NCBI RefSeq assembly: GCF_004117875.1
Contig: NZ_RAHW01000001.1
Span: 992,001 to 1,056,000, forward strand
DNA: 64,000 nucleotides
Direction: 5' to 3'
DNA from: Geomonas oryzae
GTDB lineage: Bacteria; Desulfobacterota; Desulfuromonadia; Geobacterales; Geobacteraceae
Under the pieces are notes generated by a model. It was not told the origin of the DNA, did no database searches, and was given only the letters and a program-made list of their open reading frames with translations. This document shows positions 45,748 to 55,537 of this stretch, piece by piece; position 1 is the stretch's first letter, and every line of letters starts with the position of its first letter. Position numbers and translations under genes: made by a program.

Positions 45748-46905
45748 CTATCCAAGCATACCCACGATCTTGGAGGCCGCGTCGCCCAGGTTGTCGCTGC
45801 ACTGGACGTTCAGGCCGCTCTCGGTGAGGAGGCGTTTCCCCTCCTCGACCTGGCTGCCGTCCATGCGCACCACGATGGGGAGGGTGCAGTTCACCTCGCC
45901 GGCCGCCTCGATGATGCCGTGGGCGATGACGTCGCAGCGCATGATGCCGCCGAAGATGTTGACGAAGATCCCTTTCACGTCGGCGTCCTGCAGGATGATC
46001 TTGAAGGCCTCGGCGACCTTTTCACGGGTGGCGCCGCCGCCGACGTCGAGGAAGTTCGCGGGCTCGCCGCCGTACTCCTTCAGGACGTCCAGGGTGGCCA
46101 TGGCAAGCCCGGCGCCGTTCACCAGGCAGCCGATCGAGCCGGAGAGCTTGATGTAGGCGAGGTCGTACTTGCCGGCGTTGATTTCGAGCGGGTCGAGCTG
46201 CGAGTAGTCCATCATGTCGGGGTACTCGCGGTGCCTGAAGATGGCGTTGTCGTCGAAGGTGATCTTCGCGTCCATCGCCATGAGCCATCCGGCCCGCGTC
46301 ACGACCAGCGGGTTGATCTCCACGAGCGCGCAGTCCTTCTCCAGGCAGACGCGGTAGAGGTTGAGGATCAGGTTGACGCAGTCCTCGCAGACGCTGCCTG
46401 AGAGCCCCAGTTGCAGTGCGATCCACCGCGCCTGATAGGACCTGAGACCGGTGAAGGGATCGATGGTGAGGGTGTGGATCTTCTCCGGGGTCTTGCTGGC
46501 GACCTCCTCGATCTCCATCCCCCCTTCGGCGGAGGCGATCAGGACGTAGCGGGAACTGCTGCGGTCCAGCGTTATGGAGAGGTAGAACTCGCGCGCGATG
46601 TCCACCGCCTCCTCCACGAGGATGCGGCGCACCTTGAGCCCCTCCGGACCGGTCTGCGGCGTGACGAGGGTCTTGCCGAAAAGCTCCTTCGCGTATTCCT
46701 GTGCCTGTTCGGGATGGTGGATCAGCTTGACGCCGCCTGCCTTGCCACGGCCACCGGCGTAGATCTGGGCCTTGACGACGCAGCGGCCTCCCATCTCTTT
46801 GGCGGCTCGTTCCACCTGATCGGCGGTGAGCGCCACGCGGCCACGCGGGATAGGGATGCCGTACGCATTCAGTATCTCCTTGGCCTGATACTCATGAATG
46901 TTCAT
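45748..46905 (-). CDS. sucC: Succinyl-CoA synthetase beta subunit
   Basis: 385 residues from ATG 46905, with GAGGAG 6 nt upstream; a GTG one codon earlier is too close to that site. ATP-grasp fold: MNIHEYQAKEILNAYGIPIP, VVKAQIYAGGRGKAGGVKL, LVEINPLVV and VNIFGGIMRCDVIA. It supplies the nucleotide-binding half of the SucCD ligase. A sigma-28-like promoter sits about 90 bp upstream, which is unusual for a TCA-cycle enzyme. Confidence 0.97.
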   Translation of the reverse strand: MNIHEYQAKEILNAYGIPIPRGRVALTADQVERAAKEMGGRCVVKAQIYAGGRGKAGGVKLIHHPEQAQEYAKELFGKTLVTPQTGPEGLKVRRILVEEAVDIAREFYLSITLDRSSSRYVLIASAEGGMEIEEVASKTPEKIHTLTIDPFTGLRSYQARWIALQLGLSGSVCEDCVNLILNLYRVCLEKDCALVEINPLVVTRAGWLMAMDAKITFDDNAIFRHREYPDMMDYSQLDPLEINAGKYDLAYIKLSGSIGCLVNGAGLAMATLDVLKEYGGEPANFLDVGGGATREKVAEAFKIILQDADVKGIFVNIFGGIMRCDVIAHGIIEAAGEVNCTLPIVVRMDGSQVEEGKRLLTESGLNVQCSDNLGDAASKIVGMLG

Positions 46906-46996
46906 CACGATCTCCTCTGATGCGGCTATGGATTTTCAGAGCTTGCGGGGTAAGCGTCCGTTCTGCTTGTCTTTATCGCCAAGCGGCATGTGGGAC

Positions 46997-47023
46997 TTAT
47001 CGGCAGCAACGGGTGGAATTTCA
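46997..47023 (-). promoter_or_regulatory. Possible sigma-28-like promoter of sucCD
   Basis: On the minus strand TGAAATTC-N11-GCCGATAA. The -10 is a perfect FliA match and the spacing exact, but the -35 matches only 5 of 8. Start would fall near 46990. Confidence 0.4.
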
Positions 47024-47050
47024 AATTAAGAGTAAATAGTAACATAGTTT

Positions 47051-47079
47051 AAAAAAAAGGAGCCCGATGGGGCTCCCGT
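47051..47079 (-). terminator. Terminator of small secreted-protein pair
   Basis: On the minus strand GGGAGCCC, a CATC loop and GGGCTCC are followed by TTTTTTTT, 34 bp after the stop of the 108-residue gene. Confidence 0.9.
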
Positions 47080-47112
47080 TTTGACCGCAGTTACGACTAT
47101 TCGGATGAGGTG

Positions 47113-47439
47113 CTAAGGCAAGGTCTGCAGCGAGCGGTGCACCTCGAAGCTTTCCGTCCCCCTGGTGCAGTGCAGCTCCACCTCCGAGACCGCCCTGAAA
47201 TTGCCGCCGGGATTTTTGCGCGCCGCCCTTGCCTGGCGTTCGCGCGCGATGATCTTGCATTGGGCGAGGACCGCGTTCACGTCGCTTCCGGTGACGTCGG
47301 CCACCTCGAAGCGGTGCTTGCGCGCCACGATCCCTTCCCCCTGGGTGCTAAAGATGTTGCCGCGGCAAAAGAGTTCCTCCGCGCCGGCGGTGCCGGTCAG
47401 CAAAAGAAGCAGGATTGCCGGTGCCATGGATCTCTTCAC
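47113..47439 (-). CDS. Small secreted hypothetical protein, 108 aa
   Basis: A signal peptide (KRSMAPAILLLLLTGTAGAE) precedes a mature part of about 88 residues with three Cys (LFCRGN, AQCKII, LHCTRG). The mature protein is basic and probably periplasmic. No family recognised. It is the second gene of a minus-strand pair with the DUF4124 protein, 19 bp apart, and ends at an intrinsic terminator. Confidence 0.75.
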   Translation of the reverse strand: MKRSMAPAILLLLLTGTAGAEELFCRGNIFSTQGEGIVARKHRFEVADVTGSDVNAVLAQCKIIARERQARAARKNPGGNFRAVSEVELHCTRGTESFEVHRSLQTLP

Positions 47440-47458
47440 GGGGTTCCTCCGGGGCGTA

Positions 47459-47941
47459 TTATTCGTCCGCCGCGTTGATCCGCGCCCTGCGGGCCGCCCG
47501 GCGTTCGGCGAAGCTGGTGGGGCGGCGAGAGGATGGCGTGGTCGCCTGCGGCTGCGGTGCCGGCTGAGGCTGAGCTACAGCGGCCGGCCCAGGCGGGGGC
47601 GTCGCCGGTTGCCCGGCAGCGGCTGCGGCAGGATCTGGTGAGGGGGCCGCGGTGGGCGGTGCGGCAGGCTGCGCGGTCGCCGGAGCCGGCAGCGCCAGTG
47701 GCGCCCTTGCCGTGGCGGACGCCACCGGTTGCGCCGGTGCAGCGGGCTGCGCGGTGGCGAGGCCACCCAGCTTGCCCGTGGCCACGTCCAGGACCCGAGC
47801 CTTTTTCAGGTACTTCGCAGGGATCTCGTGCAGGCTGTTGGTGTAAAACCTGGTTCCCTTGTTGTCTTTCCAGGTGTAAATGTCGGCCGACGCGGCGGTG
47901 GCCGAAAACGTGAGCAGCAATAATGCCAGAAGCGCCTTCAT
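47459..47941 (-). CDS. DUF4124 secreted protein with Pro/Ala tail
   Basis: 160 residues. A signal peptide (MKALLALLLLTFSATAASA) is followed by DIYTWKDNKGTRFYTNSLHE, the DUF4124 pattern found at the N-terminus of many envelope proteins. The rest is a low-complexity Ala/Pro/Gln stretch (about residues 60-140) ending in a basic RRPTSFAERRAARRARI. Probably a periplasmic spacer protein; function unknown. It diverges from msrB. Confidence 0.82.
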   Translation of the reverse strand: MKALLALLLLTFSATAASADIYTWKDNKGTRFYTNSLHEIPAKYLKKARVLDVATGKLGGLATAQPAAPAQPVASATARAPLALPAPATAQPAAPPTAAPSPDPAAAAAGQPATPPPGPAAVAQPQPAPQPQATTPSSRRPTSFAERRAARRARINAADE

Positions 47942-48138
47942 CTTCCCTCCAGATGCTGACTTGCAGCGTTACCTATTATTCAGGATAAGCTCTCCCTGTT
48001 CAACCCCAAACTGGCATTACTCTTCGGCAAAGAGCGATGAATCTTCAGTCCGGAGCTGCCATGCAATAATTGACGCCGTATGTTATCCTGAGTCTGTGCA
48101 ACAGAAGACGTTCCAACAGTGTAGAGGAGGCAGACGCC

Positions 48139-48654
48139 ATGAAGAAGGCCGGACTGATAATGGGCTTTTTGTTCTTTCTGGCGACGGCATTAGGTATCGA
48201 GGCCGACGCCGCTTCCAAGCTCAAAGTGTACTCCGCGGAAAAGGGGAGTTATATCATGACTGAAGAGGTAGTAAAGACCAACGCGGAATGGAAGAAGATA
48301 CTCACTCCGGAGCAGTACCACATCCTCCGTGAGAAAGGGACCGAGCGCGCCTTCACCGGCAAATACGCGACGACCCATGACCACGGGGTTTACCGTTGCG
48401 CCGGGTGCGGGCTCGACCTGTTCAAGTCGGAGGACAAGTTCGAGTCGGGCACCGGGTGGCCAAGCTTCACCCGTCCCATCGCGCCGGAGAACGTGAAGAC
48501 GGCGGTGGACAGAAGCTTCTTCTCCACCAGGACCGAGGTCCTTTGCCGCCGCTGCGGCGGGCATTTGGGTCACGTCTTCAATGACGGTCCGAAGCCGACC
48601 GGGCTGCGCTACTGCATGAACTCAGCGGCGCTGCAGTTCGTGGCGACCAAGTAG
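48139..48654 (+). CDS. msrB: Exported peptide-methionine (R)-S-oxide reductase
   Basis: 171 residues from ATG 48139; GAGGAGG lies 8 nt upstream and the signal peptide ([20 protein letters not shown]) starts there. The MsrB core shows the zinc-site Cys pairs CAGC and [16 protein letters not shown], and the catalytic Cys in [11 protein letters not shown]. It reduces the R-sulphoxide of oxidised methionine in envelope proteins. It lies 26 bp before msrA on the same strand. Confidence 0.94.
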   Translation: MKKAGLIMGFLFFLATALGIEADAASKLKVYSAEKGSYIMTEEVVKTNAEWKKILTPEQYHILREKGTERAFTGKYATTHDHGVYRCAGCGLDLFKSEDKFESGTGWPSFTRPIAPENVKTAVDRSFFSTRTEVLCRRCGGHLGHVFNDGPKPTGLRYCMNSAALQFVATK

Positions 48655-48680
48655 CTGAAGGCTGTTTTGGAGAGACGACT

Positions 48681-49286
48681 ATGAAAACTCTGACTGCAGT
48701 GACGCTTGCCTTCCTGTTCCTGCTGACGGCGGCGGGTTCGCTGCCGGCCGCCCCGCTGCAGAAGGCGACCTTCGCCGGGGGGTGCTTCTGGTGCATGGAG
48801 CACCCCTTCGACGAACTGCCGGGGGTGGTTTCCGTCACCTCCGGGTACACCGGCGGACATACCAGGAACCCGACCTATGAGGAGGTTTCCGCGGGAGGCA
48901 CCGGCCACGCCGAATCGGTGCAGGTCATCTACGATCCCGGGAAGATAAGTTACGACAAGCTCCTCACGCGCTTCTGGCACAACATCGACCCGACCTCCAA
49001 GGACCGCCAGTTCTGCGACTCAGGACACCAGTACCGCAGCGCCATCTTCTATCACGACGAGGAGCAGCGCCGTCTGGCGCTCAAGTCCAAGCAGGCCCTC
49101 GAGGCGAACAAGCCGTTCAGGGGGGCGATCGTGACCGAGATCGTACCGGCGACTGAGTTCTATCCGGCCGAGGAATATCACCAGCACTATTACAAGAAGA
49201 ACCCGTTGCGGTACTCTTACTACCGCTTGAGCTGCGGCCGCGACCACAGGCTGAAGGAGCTTTGGGGCGACCAGGCCGGGCACTGA
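48681..49286 (+). CDS. msrA: Exported peptide-methionine (S)-S-oxide reductase
   Basis: 201 residues. The signal peptide (KTLTAVTLAFLFLLTAAGSL) ends near PAAPLQKA. The catalytic Cys lies in GGCFWCMEHPFDELPGV near residue 35, with GYTGGHTRNPTYEEVSAGGT and GHAESVQVIYDP. With the preceding MsrB it forms a full periplasmic methionine-repair pair. Exported MsrA is less common than the cytosolic form. Confidence 0.94.
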   Translation: MKTLTAVTLAFLFLLTAAGSLPAAPLQKATFAGGCFWCMEHPFDELPGVVSVTSGYTGGHTRNPTYEEVSAGGTGHAESVQVIYDPGKISYDKLLTRFWHNIDPTSKDRQFCDSGHQYRSAIFYHDEEQRRLALKSKQALEANKPFRGAIVTEIVPATEFYPAEEYHQHYYKKNPLRYSYYRLSCGRDHRLKELWGDQAGH

Positions 49287-49344
49287 GCTAGACGACGGAG
49301 ACGAAATCGCATCGCACCACCCGCCTTGATCGTTCGTGCAGCGT

Positions 49345-49382
49345 CCCCTCCCCCGGAGGGGGAGGGCTAGGGAGGGGGGAGG
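49345..49382. repeat. Purine-rich palindrome before polX
   Basis: CCCCTCCCCCGGAGGGGGAGGG, an exact palindrome, then GGGAGGGGGGAGG which seems to supply the ribosome site of polX. Confidence 0.85.
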
Positions 49383-49387
49383 TCCGT

Positions 49388-51112
49388 ATGAAAAACCGCG
49401 AGATAGCGCGGATCTTCGATGAGATCGCCGACATCATGGAGATCCGGCAGGACAACATCTTCAAGATCAGGGCCTACCGCAGGGCGTCCCTGAACCTTGA
49501 AGGGCTGAACCGCGACCTCGCCCAGATGACGCACAAGGAGCTCCTGGAGATCCCGGGTGTGGGGGCGGACCTCGCGGCGCGCATAGAGGAATACCTGCAG
49601 ACCGGCGCCATGGCCTACTACGAGCAACTGAAGAAGGAGATCCCGGCGGGGGTGTTCAACATGCTGGCCGTCCCGGACCTGGGCCCGAAGACCGCCAAGG
49701 CGATCTACGACGCCCTGCAGATAGCGAGCCTCGAAGAGCTGGAGAAGGCCGCCCTGGAACACCGCTTGAGCGGCATCAAGGGGATAAAAGAGAAGACCGA
49801 GGAGAACATTCTCAAGGGGATACAGGCGGTGAAGCGGGGGCGCGAGCGCCAGCCGCTCGGGCGCATGCTGCCGGCGGCCGAAGAGCTGGTGGCGGCGCTT
49901 AAAGAAAAGGCGCCCATCGAGCGCATCGAGGTGGCCGGGAGCATCCGGCGTCGCCGCGATACCATCAAGGACATCGACATCGTCGCCACCTCTCCCGATC
50001 CCGCGGCTGTGATGGAGGCCTTTCTCGGCCTCACCCAGGTGCACGACGTGATCATGAGGGGACCGACCCGGGCCAGCGTCACGATTCGGGAGGGGGTGCA
50101 GGTGGATCTGCGCGTGGTCGAGCCAGCCTCGTACGGCGCGGCGCTCGCCTACCTGACCGGTAGCCAGTCCCACAACGTTCGCTTGAGGGAGATGGCGCAG
50201 AAACGTGGGCTGAAGATCAACGAGTACGGCATCTTTCGCGAGGAGGACAACGCCCGGCTCGGGGGCGAGAACGAGGAGGACATCTACCGCCTGCTGGAGC
50301 TTTCCTTCGTCCCTGCGGTTTTGCGCGAGGACTTAGGTGAGATCGAGGCGGCGCTCAAGGGGCGGCTGCCGCGACTGATCACCGCGCAGGATGTGCAGGG
50401 GGACCTCCACGTCCACTCCCGTTGGAGCGACGGCGCCCACGGCATCGCGGAGCTCGTCGAGGCCGCCCGGCTCAGGGGGCTCTCCTACATCGCTGTTACC
50501 GACCATTCCCAGGGGCTCGGCGTCGCCCGCGGTCTCACCGTGGAGCGCCTCATGGAGCAGCAGGCGGAGATCCGGGCACTGAACCGGGAGCTCGTCGGTT
50601 TCCGGGTGCTGCACGGCACCGAGATGGACATCCGCAATGACGGCTCCCTTGATTTTCCCGACGAGGTGCTGGCGAAGCTCGACGTGGTGGTGGCATCGAT
50701 CCATTCCGGCTTCAACGGGACGAAGGAAGCGATGACGGCGCGCATCGTGGCCGCCATGCGCAACCCGCACGTGCACATCATCGCGCATCCGACCGGCCGC
50801 ATCATCGGGGAACGTGAGGGGTACCAGCTCGACATGGAAGAGGTGCTGCAGGTCGCGAAGGAGACCGGGACGGCGCTCGAGATCAACGCCTATCCCCTGC
50901 GGCTCGACCTCGAGGACCGCTACGTGCGCCGCGCGAAGGAACTCGGCGTGAAGATCGCCATCAACACGGACACGCACGCGAAGCTGCAGTTCGAGACTCT
51001 GCCTTGGGGAATTTCCGTGGCACAGCGCGGCTGGCTCGAGCGGGAGGACGTGCTGAACACGCTGTCGGCGGAGGAACTGCTGAAGCGGTTGAAAAGGAAG
51101 AAAACGAAGTGA
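49388..51112 (+). CDS. polX: PolX-type DNA polymerase/3'-5' exonuclease
   Basis: 574 residues. The N-terminal helix-hairpin-helix pol-X part (IPGVGADLAARIEEYL, VPDLGPKTAKAIYDAL) leads to the nucleotidyltransferase site VAGSIRRRRDTIKDIDIVAT near residues 182-201 with its Asp pair. From about 340 a PHP domain follows (GDLHVHSRWSDG, AVTDHSQGLG, GTEMDI, IAHPTGR, NTDTHA), a metal-dependent 3'-5' exonuclease. Bacterial PolX acts in base-excision and gap repair. The ribosome site comes from a dispersed repeat. Confidence 0.95.
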   Translation: MKNREIARIFDEIADIMEIRQDNIFKIRAYRRASLNLEGLNRDLAQMTHKELLEIPGVGADLAARIEEYLQTGAMAYYEQLKKEIPAGVFNMLAVPDLGPKTAKAIYDALQIASLEELEKAALEHRLSGIKGIKEKTEENILKGIQAVKRGRERQPLGRMLPAAEELVAALKEKAPIERIEVAGSIRRRRDTIKDIDIVATSPDPAAVMEAFLGLTQVHDVIMRGPTRASVTIREGVQVDLRVVEPASYGAALAYLTGSQSHNVRLREMAQKRGLKINEYGIFREEDNARLGGENEEDIYRLLELSFVPAVLREDLGEIEAALKGRLPRLITAQDVQGDLHVHSRWSDGAHGIAELVEAARLRGLSYIAVTDHSQGLGVARGLTVERLMEQQAEIRALNRELVGFRVLHGTEMDIRNDGSLDFPDEVLAKLDVVVASIHSGFNGTKEAMTARIVAAMRNPHVHIIAHPTGRIIGEREGYQLDMEEVLQVAKETGTALEINAYPLRLDLEDRYVRRAKELGVKIAINTDTHAKLQFETLPWGISVAQRGWLEREDVLNTLSAEELLKRLKRKKTK

Positions 51113-51120
51113 GGAGCACA

Positions 51121-51609
51121 ATGAAAGGAACACAAGACATGCCAAACTACTGGCTCTTCAAGAGCGAACCCTCCAGTTTCTCCCTCGACGATCTCAAAAG
51201 CCGTCCCGATGCCACCGAGCACTGGGACGGGGTCCGCAACTTCCAGGCGCGCAACTTCCTGCGCGACCAGATCAAGGTCGGTGACCAGGTCCTCTTCTAC
51301 CACAGCAACATCGCGGAGCCCGCCGTCGTGGGGCTCGCCGAGGTGGTGCGGGAAGGGTATCCCGACTTCACCGCTTTCGACCCCGCAAGCAAGTACTTCG
51401 ATCCGCGCAGCAATCCGGAAAAGCCGACCTGGTTCATGGTGGACGTACGCTTCGTGCGCGCATTGCCGCGGCCGGTGACCCTGGCGGAGCTGAAGACCAT
51501 CCCGGAACTCTCGGAGATGGCTCTCTTGAACCGCAGCCGCCTGTCGGTCCAGCCGGTGCGCAAGGAAGAGTGGGACAGGATCATGAAGCTCGCCGGCATC
51601 GCCCCCTGA
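51121..51609 (+). CDS. EVE-domain protein (THYN1-like)
   Basis: 162 residues from ATG 51121 (GAGGAG 4-5 nt upstream); the ATG at 51139 is a possible alternative. A single EVE domain: MPNYWLFKSEPSSFSLDDLK, HWDGVRNFQARNFLRDQIKV, GDQVLFYHSNIAEPAVVGLA, RFVRALPRPVTL. The fold is PUA-like, and EVE/THYN1 proteins are thought to read modified bases in DNA or RNA; the exact target is unknown. The gene is 8 bp after polX and may be co-transcribed. Confidence 0.93.
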   Translation: MKGTQDMPNYWLFKSEPSSFSLDDLKSRPDATEHWDGVRNFQARNFLRDQIKVGDQVLFYHSNIAEPAVVGLAEVVREGYPDFTAFDPASKYFDPRSNPEKPTWFMVDVRFVRALPRPVTLAELKTIPELSEMALLNRSRLSVQPVRKEEWDRIMKLAGIAP

Positions 51610-51655
51610 AGTACCGCGCGGAACATAGCACCTGGAACATAGAACCGGGGTTCCC

Positions 51656-52720
<1,065 letters not shown>

Positions 52721-52726
52721 GGTGTC

Positions 52727-55447
52727 CTATCGGCTCGAGTGCAGCAGCGCGTAGTGCCTGAAGGCCTCCCCCACGTTCTCCTTGATGTCGTTCTCACCCC
52801 ACGGTTTGTACATGACCTTGTAGACCGCCCCGAGGTTGACCGCATTGGTGATCGCGTTGATGTCGGCGTACCCGGAGAGCATGATGCGCACCGTGTCCGG
52901 GTAGAGCTCCCTCGCGCGGCGCAGAAACTCGGCGCCGTCCATCCCGGGCATCCTGAAGTCGGAAAGGATCACCAATACCCGGTTGAGCGACAGCAGTTCG
53001 AAAGCCTCCTCCGCGCACGTCGCCGTAAGCACGTTGTATCCCTCATCGAGAAGCACACGCTGCAGCGCCCCGAGGATCCCCTCGTCGTCGTCCACCACCA
53101 GCACCGTTTTTTCCGGGCATACGGCTCCCGGCTCGCGGACCCGGAGCAGCCTTTGTTCCGCGAGGAGCCTTTCGAACTCACCCGCCGGGACCGGCTTGCT
53201 GAGGAAATACCCCTGGATCTCGTCGCACCCCTGGCTCTGCAGGTAGTTCAACTGCCCCTGGGTCTCCACCCCCTCGGCGATCACCTTGAGGTGCAGGCTG
53301 TGCGCCATGGAGATTACCGCCTTGGCGATGGCGGCGCTGTCGGGATCGCGGGTTATCTCCCGCACGAAGGACTTGTCGATCTTAAGCTTGTCGAAGGGGA
53401 AGCGCTTCAGGTATCCGAGGCTTGAATAGCCGGTCCCGAAGTCGTCCATGGCGAGGGTGAGCCCCATCTGCTTCAGCTCCCCAAGCACGGCGGTGACCCG
53501 AGTCGCATCCTGCATCACCATCCCCTCGGTGATCTCCAGCTCGAGCAGATGCGGTTCGAGCCCGGTCTCGGCGAGGACCTGCGCCACCACCGCGGTTATG
53601 TCATGCTGCCGGAACTGGCGCGGCGACAGGTTGACGGCCACGGGGGGGGACGGTATCCCGGCGTCGCGCCAGGCGCGGTTCTGGGCGCAGGCCGTCTTCA
53701 GCACCCAGGCCCCGATGGAAAGGATGAGGCCGGTCTCCTCGGCGAGCGGGATGAAGGTGTCGGGGGGGACCACCCCGAGCTCCGGGCTGTGCCAGCGTAA
53801 AAGGGCCTCCATCCCGACCACGGCGCCGGAGGAGAGGCTCGCCTTGGGCTGGTAATAGACGACGAACTCCTGACGCTCCAGGGCGTGGCGCAGGTGGTTT
53901 TCCAGGGTCATCCGGGCGAGGGATCGCGCGTTCATCTCGCCGGTGTGGAACTGGAAGTTCTGGTGCCCCAGTTCCTTGGCGCGGTAGAGCGCGGCCTCGG
54001 CGTTGCGCAAAAGCGTCGGCGCGTCCTCGCCGTCCCTGGGATGTACCGCGATACCGACGCTCGCCGTCACCGCCACCTCCCGCCCCGCAAGCCGTACCGG
54101 GCGGGCCACTGCCTCCTGGAGCTTGCCGGCGATGAGGGCTGCGTTGTCGGAGGCGGCGGGATCCGAGATGAGCACCACGAATTCGTCGCTGTCGCGGCGC
54201 GCCACGGTGTCTTCGGCCCTGACGCAGCCGGCCAGGCGTTCGGCGATCACCTTGAGCAGGCGGTCCCCCTCGTCGTGGCCGATGGCGTCGTTCACCGCCT
54301 GGAAGCTGTCCAGGTCCAGCATGAAAAGTGCGACTTCGCGCCGCTCCCGGCGGGACATAAGCAGCGCCTGGCGCATGCGGTCGGCGAGCAGGTTGCGGTT
54401 CACGAGCCCGGTCAGGAGGTCGTAGCTCGCCTGGTATTCGAGCTGCTCTTCGTATCGCTTGCGCTGGGTGATGTCCTCGAGGGACTCGATCACCGCCAAG
54501 AGCTTCCCGCTCCCGGAGCGGACCGGGGCGGCGTCGAACACGATGTAGCGGTCCTGCCCGTTCAGGTCGCTGTACCACCCCTCGGCCTGGAGCCCTTCCG
54601 GGATGAGATGGGACTGCCGCACCTGCCCGCACCCCTCGCGCGCCCTTTCCAGTTCGCCGGTGATCACGAGGTCGGCGAGGACCGGGGTAGGGGAGGGGTA
54701 GAAGGCTTGCCAGGCGAGGTCCGTCCCGACCATCTCCCGCGACGTCCTGCCGGTCAGCTCCTCGCAGGCGCGGTTCCAGATCAGCACGCGATGCTCGGGA
54801 TCCAGCACGAAGACGGGGACGGCGCTTTGCTGCAGGAGGCTCCCCAAAAGAGCATGCTGTTCCTCGGCTGCGGCGAGCGCGCGTTTCAGGGGCCTGATGT
54901 CGCGGACTATCGCGATGAACTTCCCGCCGCGCGGCAGTTCCAGCTCTCCCACCGATACCTCCACGGGGAGGAGGGTGCCGTCCCGGTGCCGGCCGCGGCT
55001 CTCGCCGGGGGGACGCCGCCAGGAAAGGGGCGCTTCGCTTTGGGCGATTTCGGGCAGGACGAGGAGGATGTCGCGTCCCTCCATTTCGCCGGCGGCGTAG
55101 CCGAAGATGGTTTCGGCGGCGTGGTTCAGGGTGTAGATGGTCCCGTTCGCGTCGAAGAGGATCACCGCTTCGGCGATGGAGCGAAGTACCGTCCGGGCCG
55201 TGGCCGATTCCCGACGCGCGAGGAGTTCCAGCGGACGTGCGATGAGCCACCAGACCGCCGGGGCGCTCAGGGCGGTAAGGAAAAGGGCGTCGGTGAAGAC
55301 CGCGGGGAACCCGTCAAGGGAGGGGAACAGGTAGGAAAGAAGGGACATCACCACGGATTCGGTGACGAAGGTGACCATGAGGAGCAGGCCGAGGATGGCC
55401 AGCGGCCGCGCGGTCAGCAGGTTGTCTTGAGGCGTGGTTTCTTTCAT
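52727..55447 (-). CDS. PAS-GGDEF-EAL-REC signalling protein, predicted phosphodiesterase
   Basis: 906 residues. Two membrane helices near the N-terminus, two PAS-type regions (about 85-195 and 200-330), GGDEF (about 340-500), EAL (about 515-765), then a C-terminal receiver (about 785-905). The GGDEF site is degenerate: RRDSDEF replaces R-x-GGDEF, so cyclase activity is unlikely and it may only bind GTP. The EAL domain keeps GMEALLRW, ELEITEG, DDFGTGYSSLGYL and IAEGVETQ, so c-di-GMP hydrolysis is expected. The receiver keeps its Asp (ILSDFRMPGMDG) and the KPW ending. A C-terminal receiver is unusual. The start at 55447 has its GGAGGAG 18 nt upstream, inside an inverted repeat. Confidence 0.92.
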   Translation of the reverse strand: MKETTPQDNLLTARPLAILGLLLMVTFVTESVVMSLLSYLFPSLDGFPAVFTDALFLTALSAPAVWWLIARPLELLARRESATARTVLRSIAEAVILFDANGTIYTLNHAAETIFGYAAGEMEGRDILLVLPEIAQSEAPLSWRRPPGESRGRHRDGTLLPVEVSVGELELPRGGKFIAIVRDIRPLKRALAAAEEQHALLGSLLQQSAVPVFVLDPEHRVLIWNRACEELTGRTSREMVGTDLAWQAFYPSPTPVLADLVITGELERAREGCGQVRQSHLIPEGLQAEGWYSDLNGQDRYIVFDAAPVRSGSGKLLAVIESLEDITQRKRYEEQLEYQASYDLLTGLVNRNLLADRMRQALLMSRRERREVALFMLDLDSFQAVNDAIGHDEGDRLLKVIAERLAGCVRAEDTVARRDSDEFVVLISDPAASDNAALIAGKLQEAVARPVRLAGREVAVTASVGIAVHPRDGEDAPTLLRNAEAALYRAKELGHQNFQFHTGEMNARSLARMTLENHLRHALERQEFVVYYQPKASLSSGAVVGMEALLRWHSPELGVVPPDTFIPLAEETGLILSIGAWVLKTACAQNRAWRDAGIPSPPVAVNLSPRQFRQHDITAVVAQVLAETGLEPHLLELEITEGMVMQDATRVTAVLGELKQMGLTLAMDDFGTGYSSLGYLKRFPFDKLKIDKSFVREITRDPDSAAIAKAVISMAHSLHLKVIAEGVETQGQLNYLQSQGCDEIQGYFLSKPVPAGEFERLLAEQRLLRVREPGAVCPEKTVLVVDDDEGILGALQRVLLDEGYNVLTATCAEEAFELLSLNRVLVILSDFRMPGMDGAEFLRRARELYPDTVRIMLSGYADINAITNAVNLGAVYKVMYKPWGENDIKENVGEAFRHYALLHSSR

Positions 55448-55451
55448 AGGT

Positions 55452-55508
55452 CGGCCGATAAGCGGCTCCTCCGTCCAAAGTGGTTCCGGATGAGCTACTT
55501 ATCGGCCG
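55452..55508. promoter_or_regulatory. Inverted repeat in EAL-gene leader
   Basis: Perfect 11-bp arms, CGGCCGATAAG and CTTATCGGCCG, are 35 bp apart. The ribosome site GGAGGAG lies inside the loop, and one arm sits between it and the start codon. Possible operator or translation-control hairpin. Confidence 0.45.
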
Positions 55509-55537
55509 CTTTTTCATTATCTGAAGGGGATAGGAAC

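Noticed and set aside
44746..46401. 551-residue plus-strand open frame across sucCD
   Set aside because: Antisense shadow of two unambiguous metabolic genes. Similar shadows at 53885-56185, 56717-58114, 61905-63332 and 37873-39075 were rejected for the same reason.
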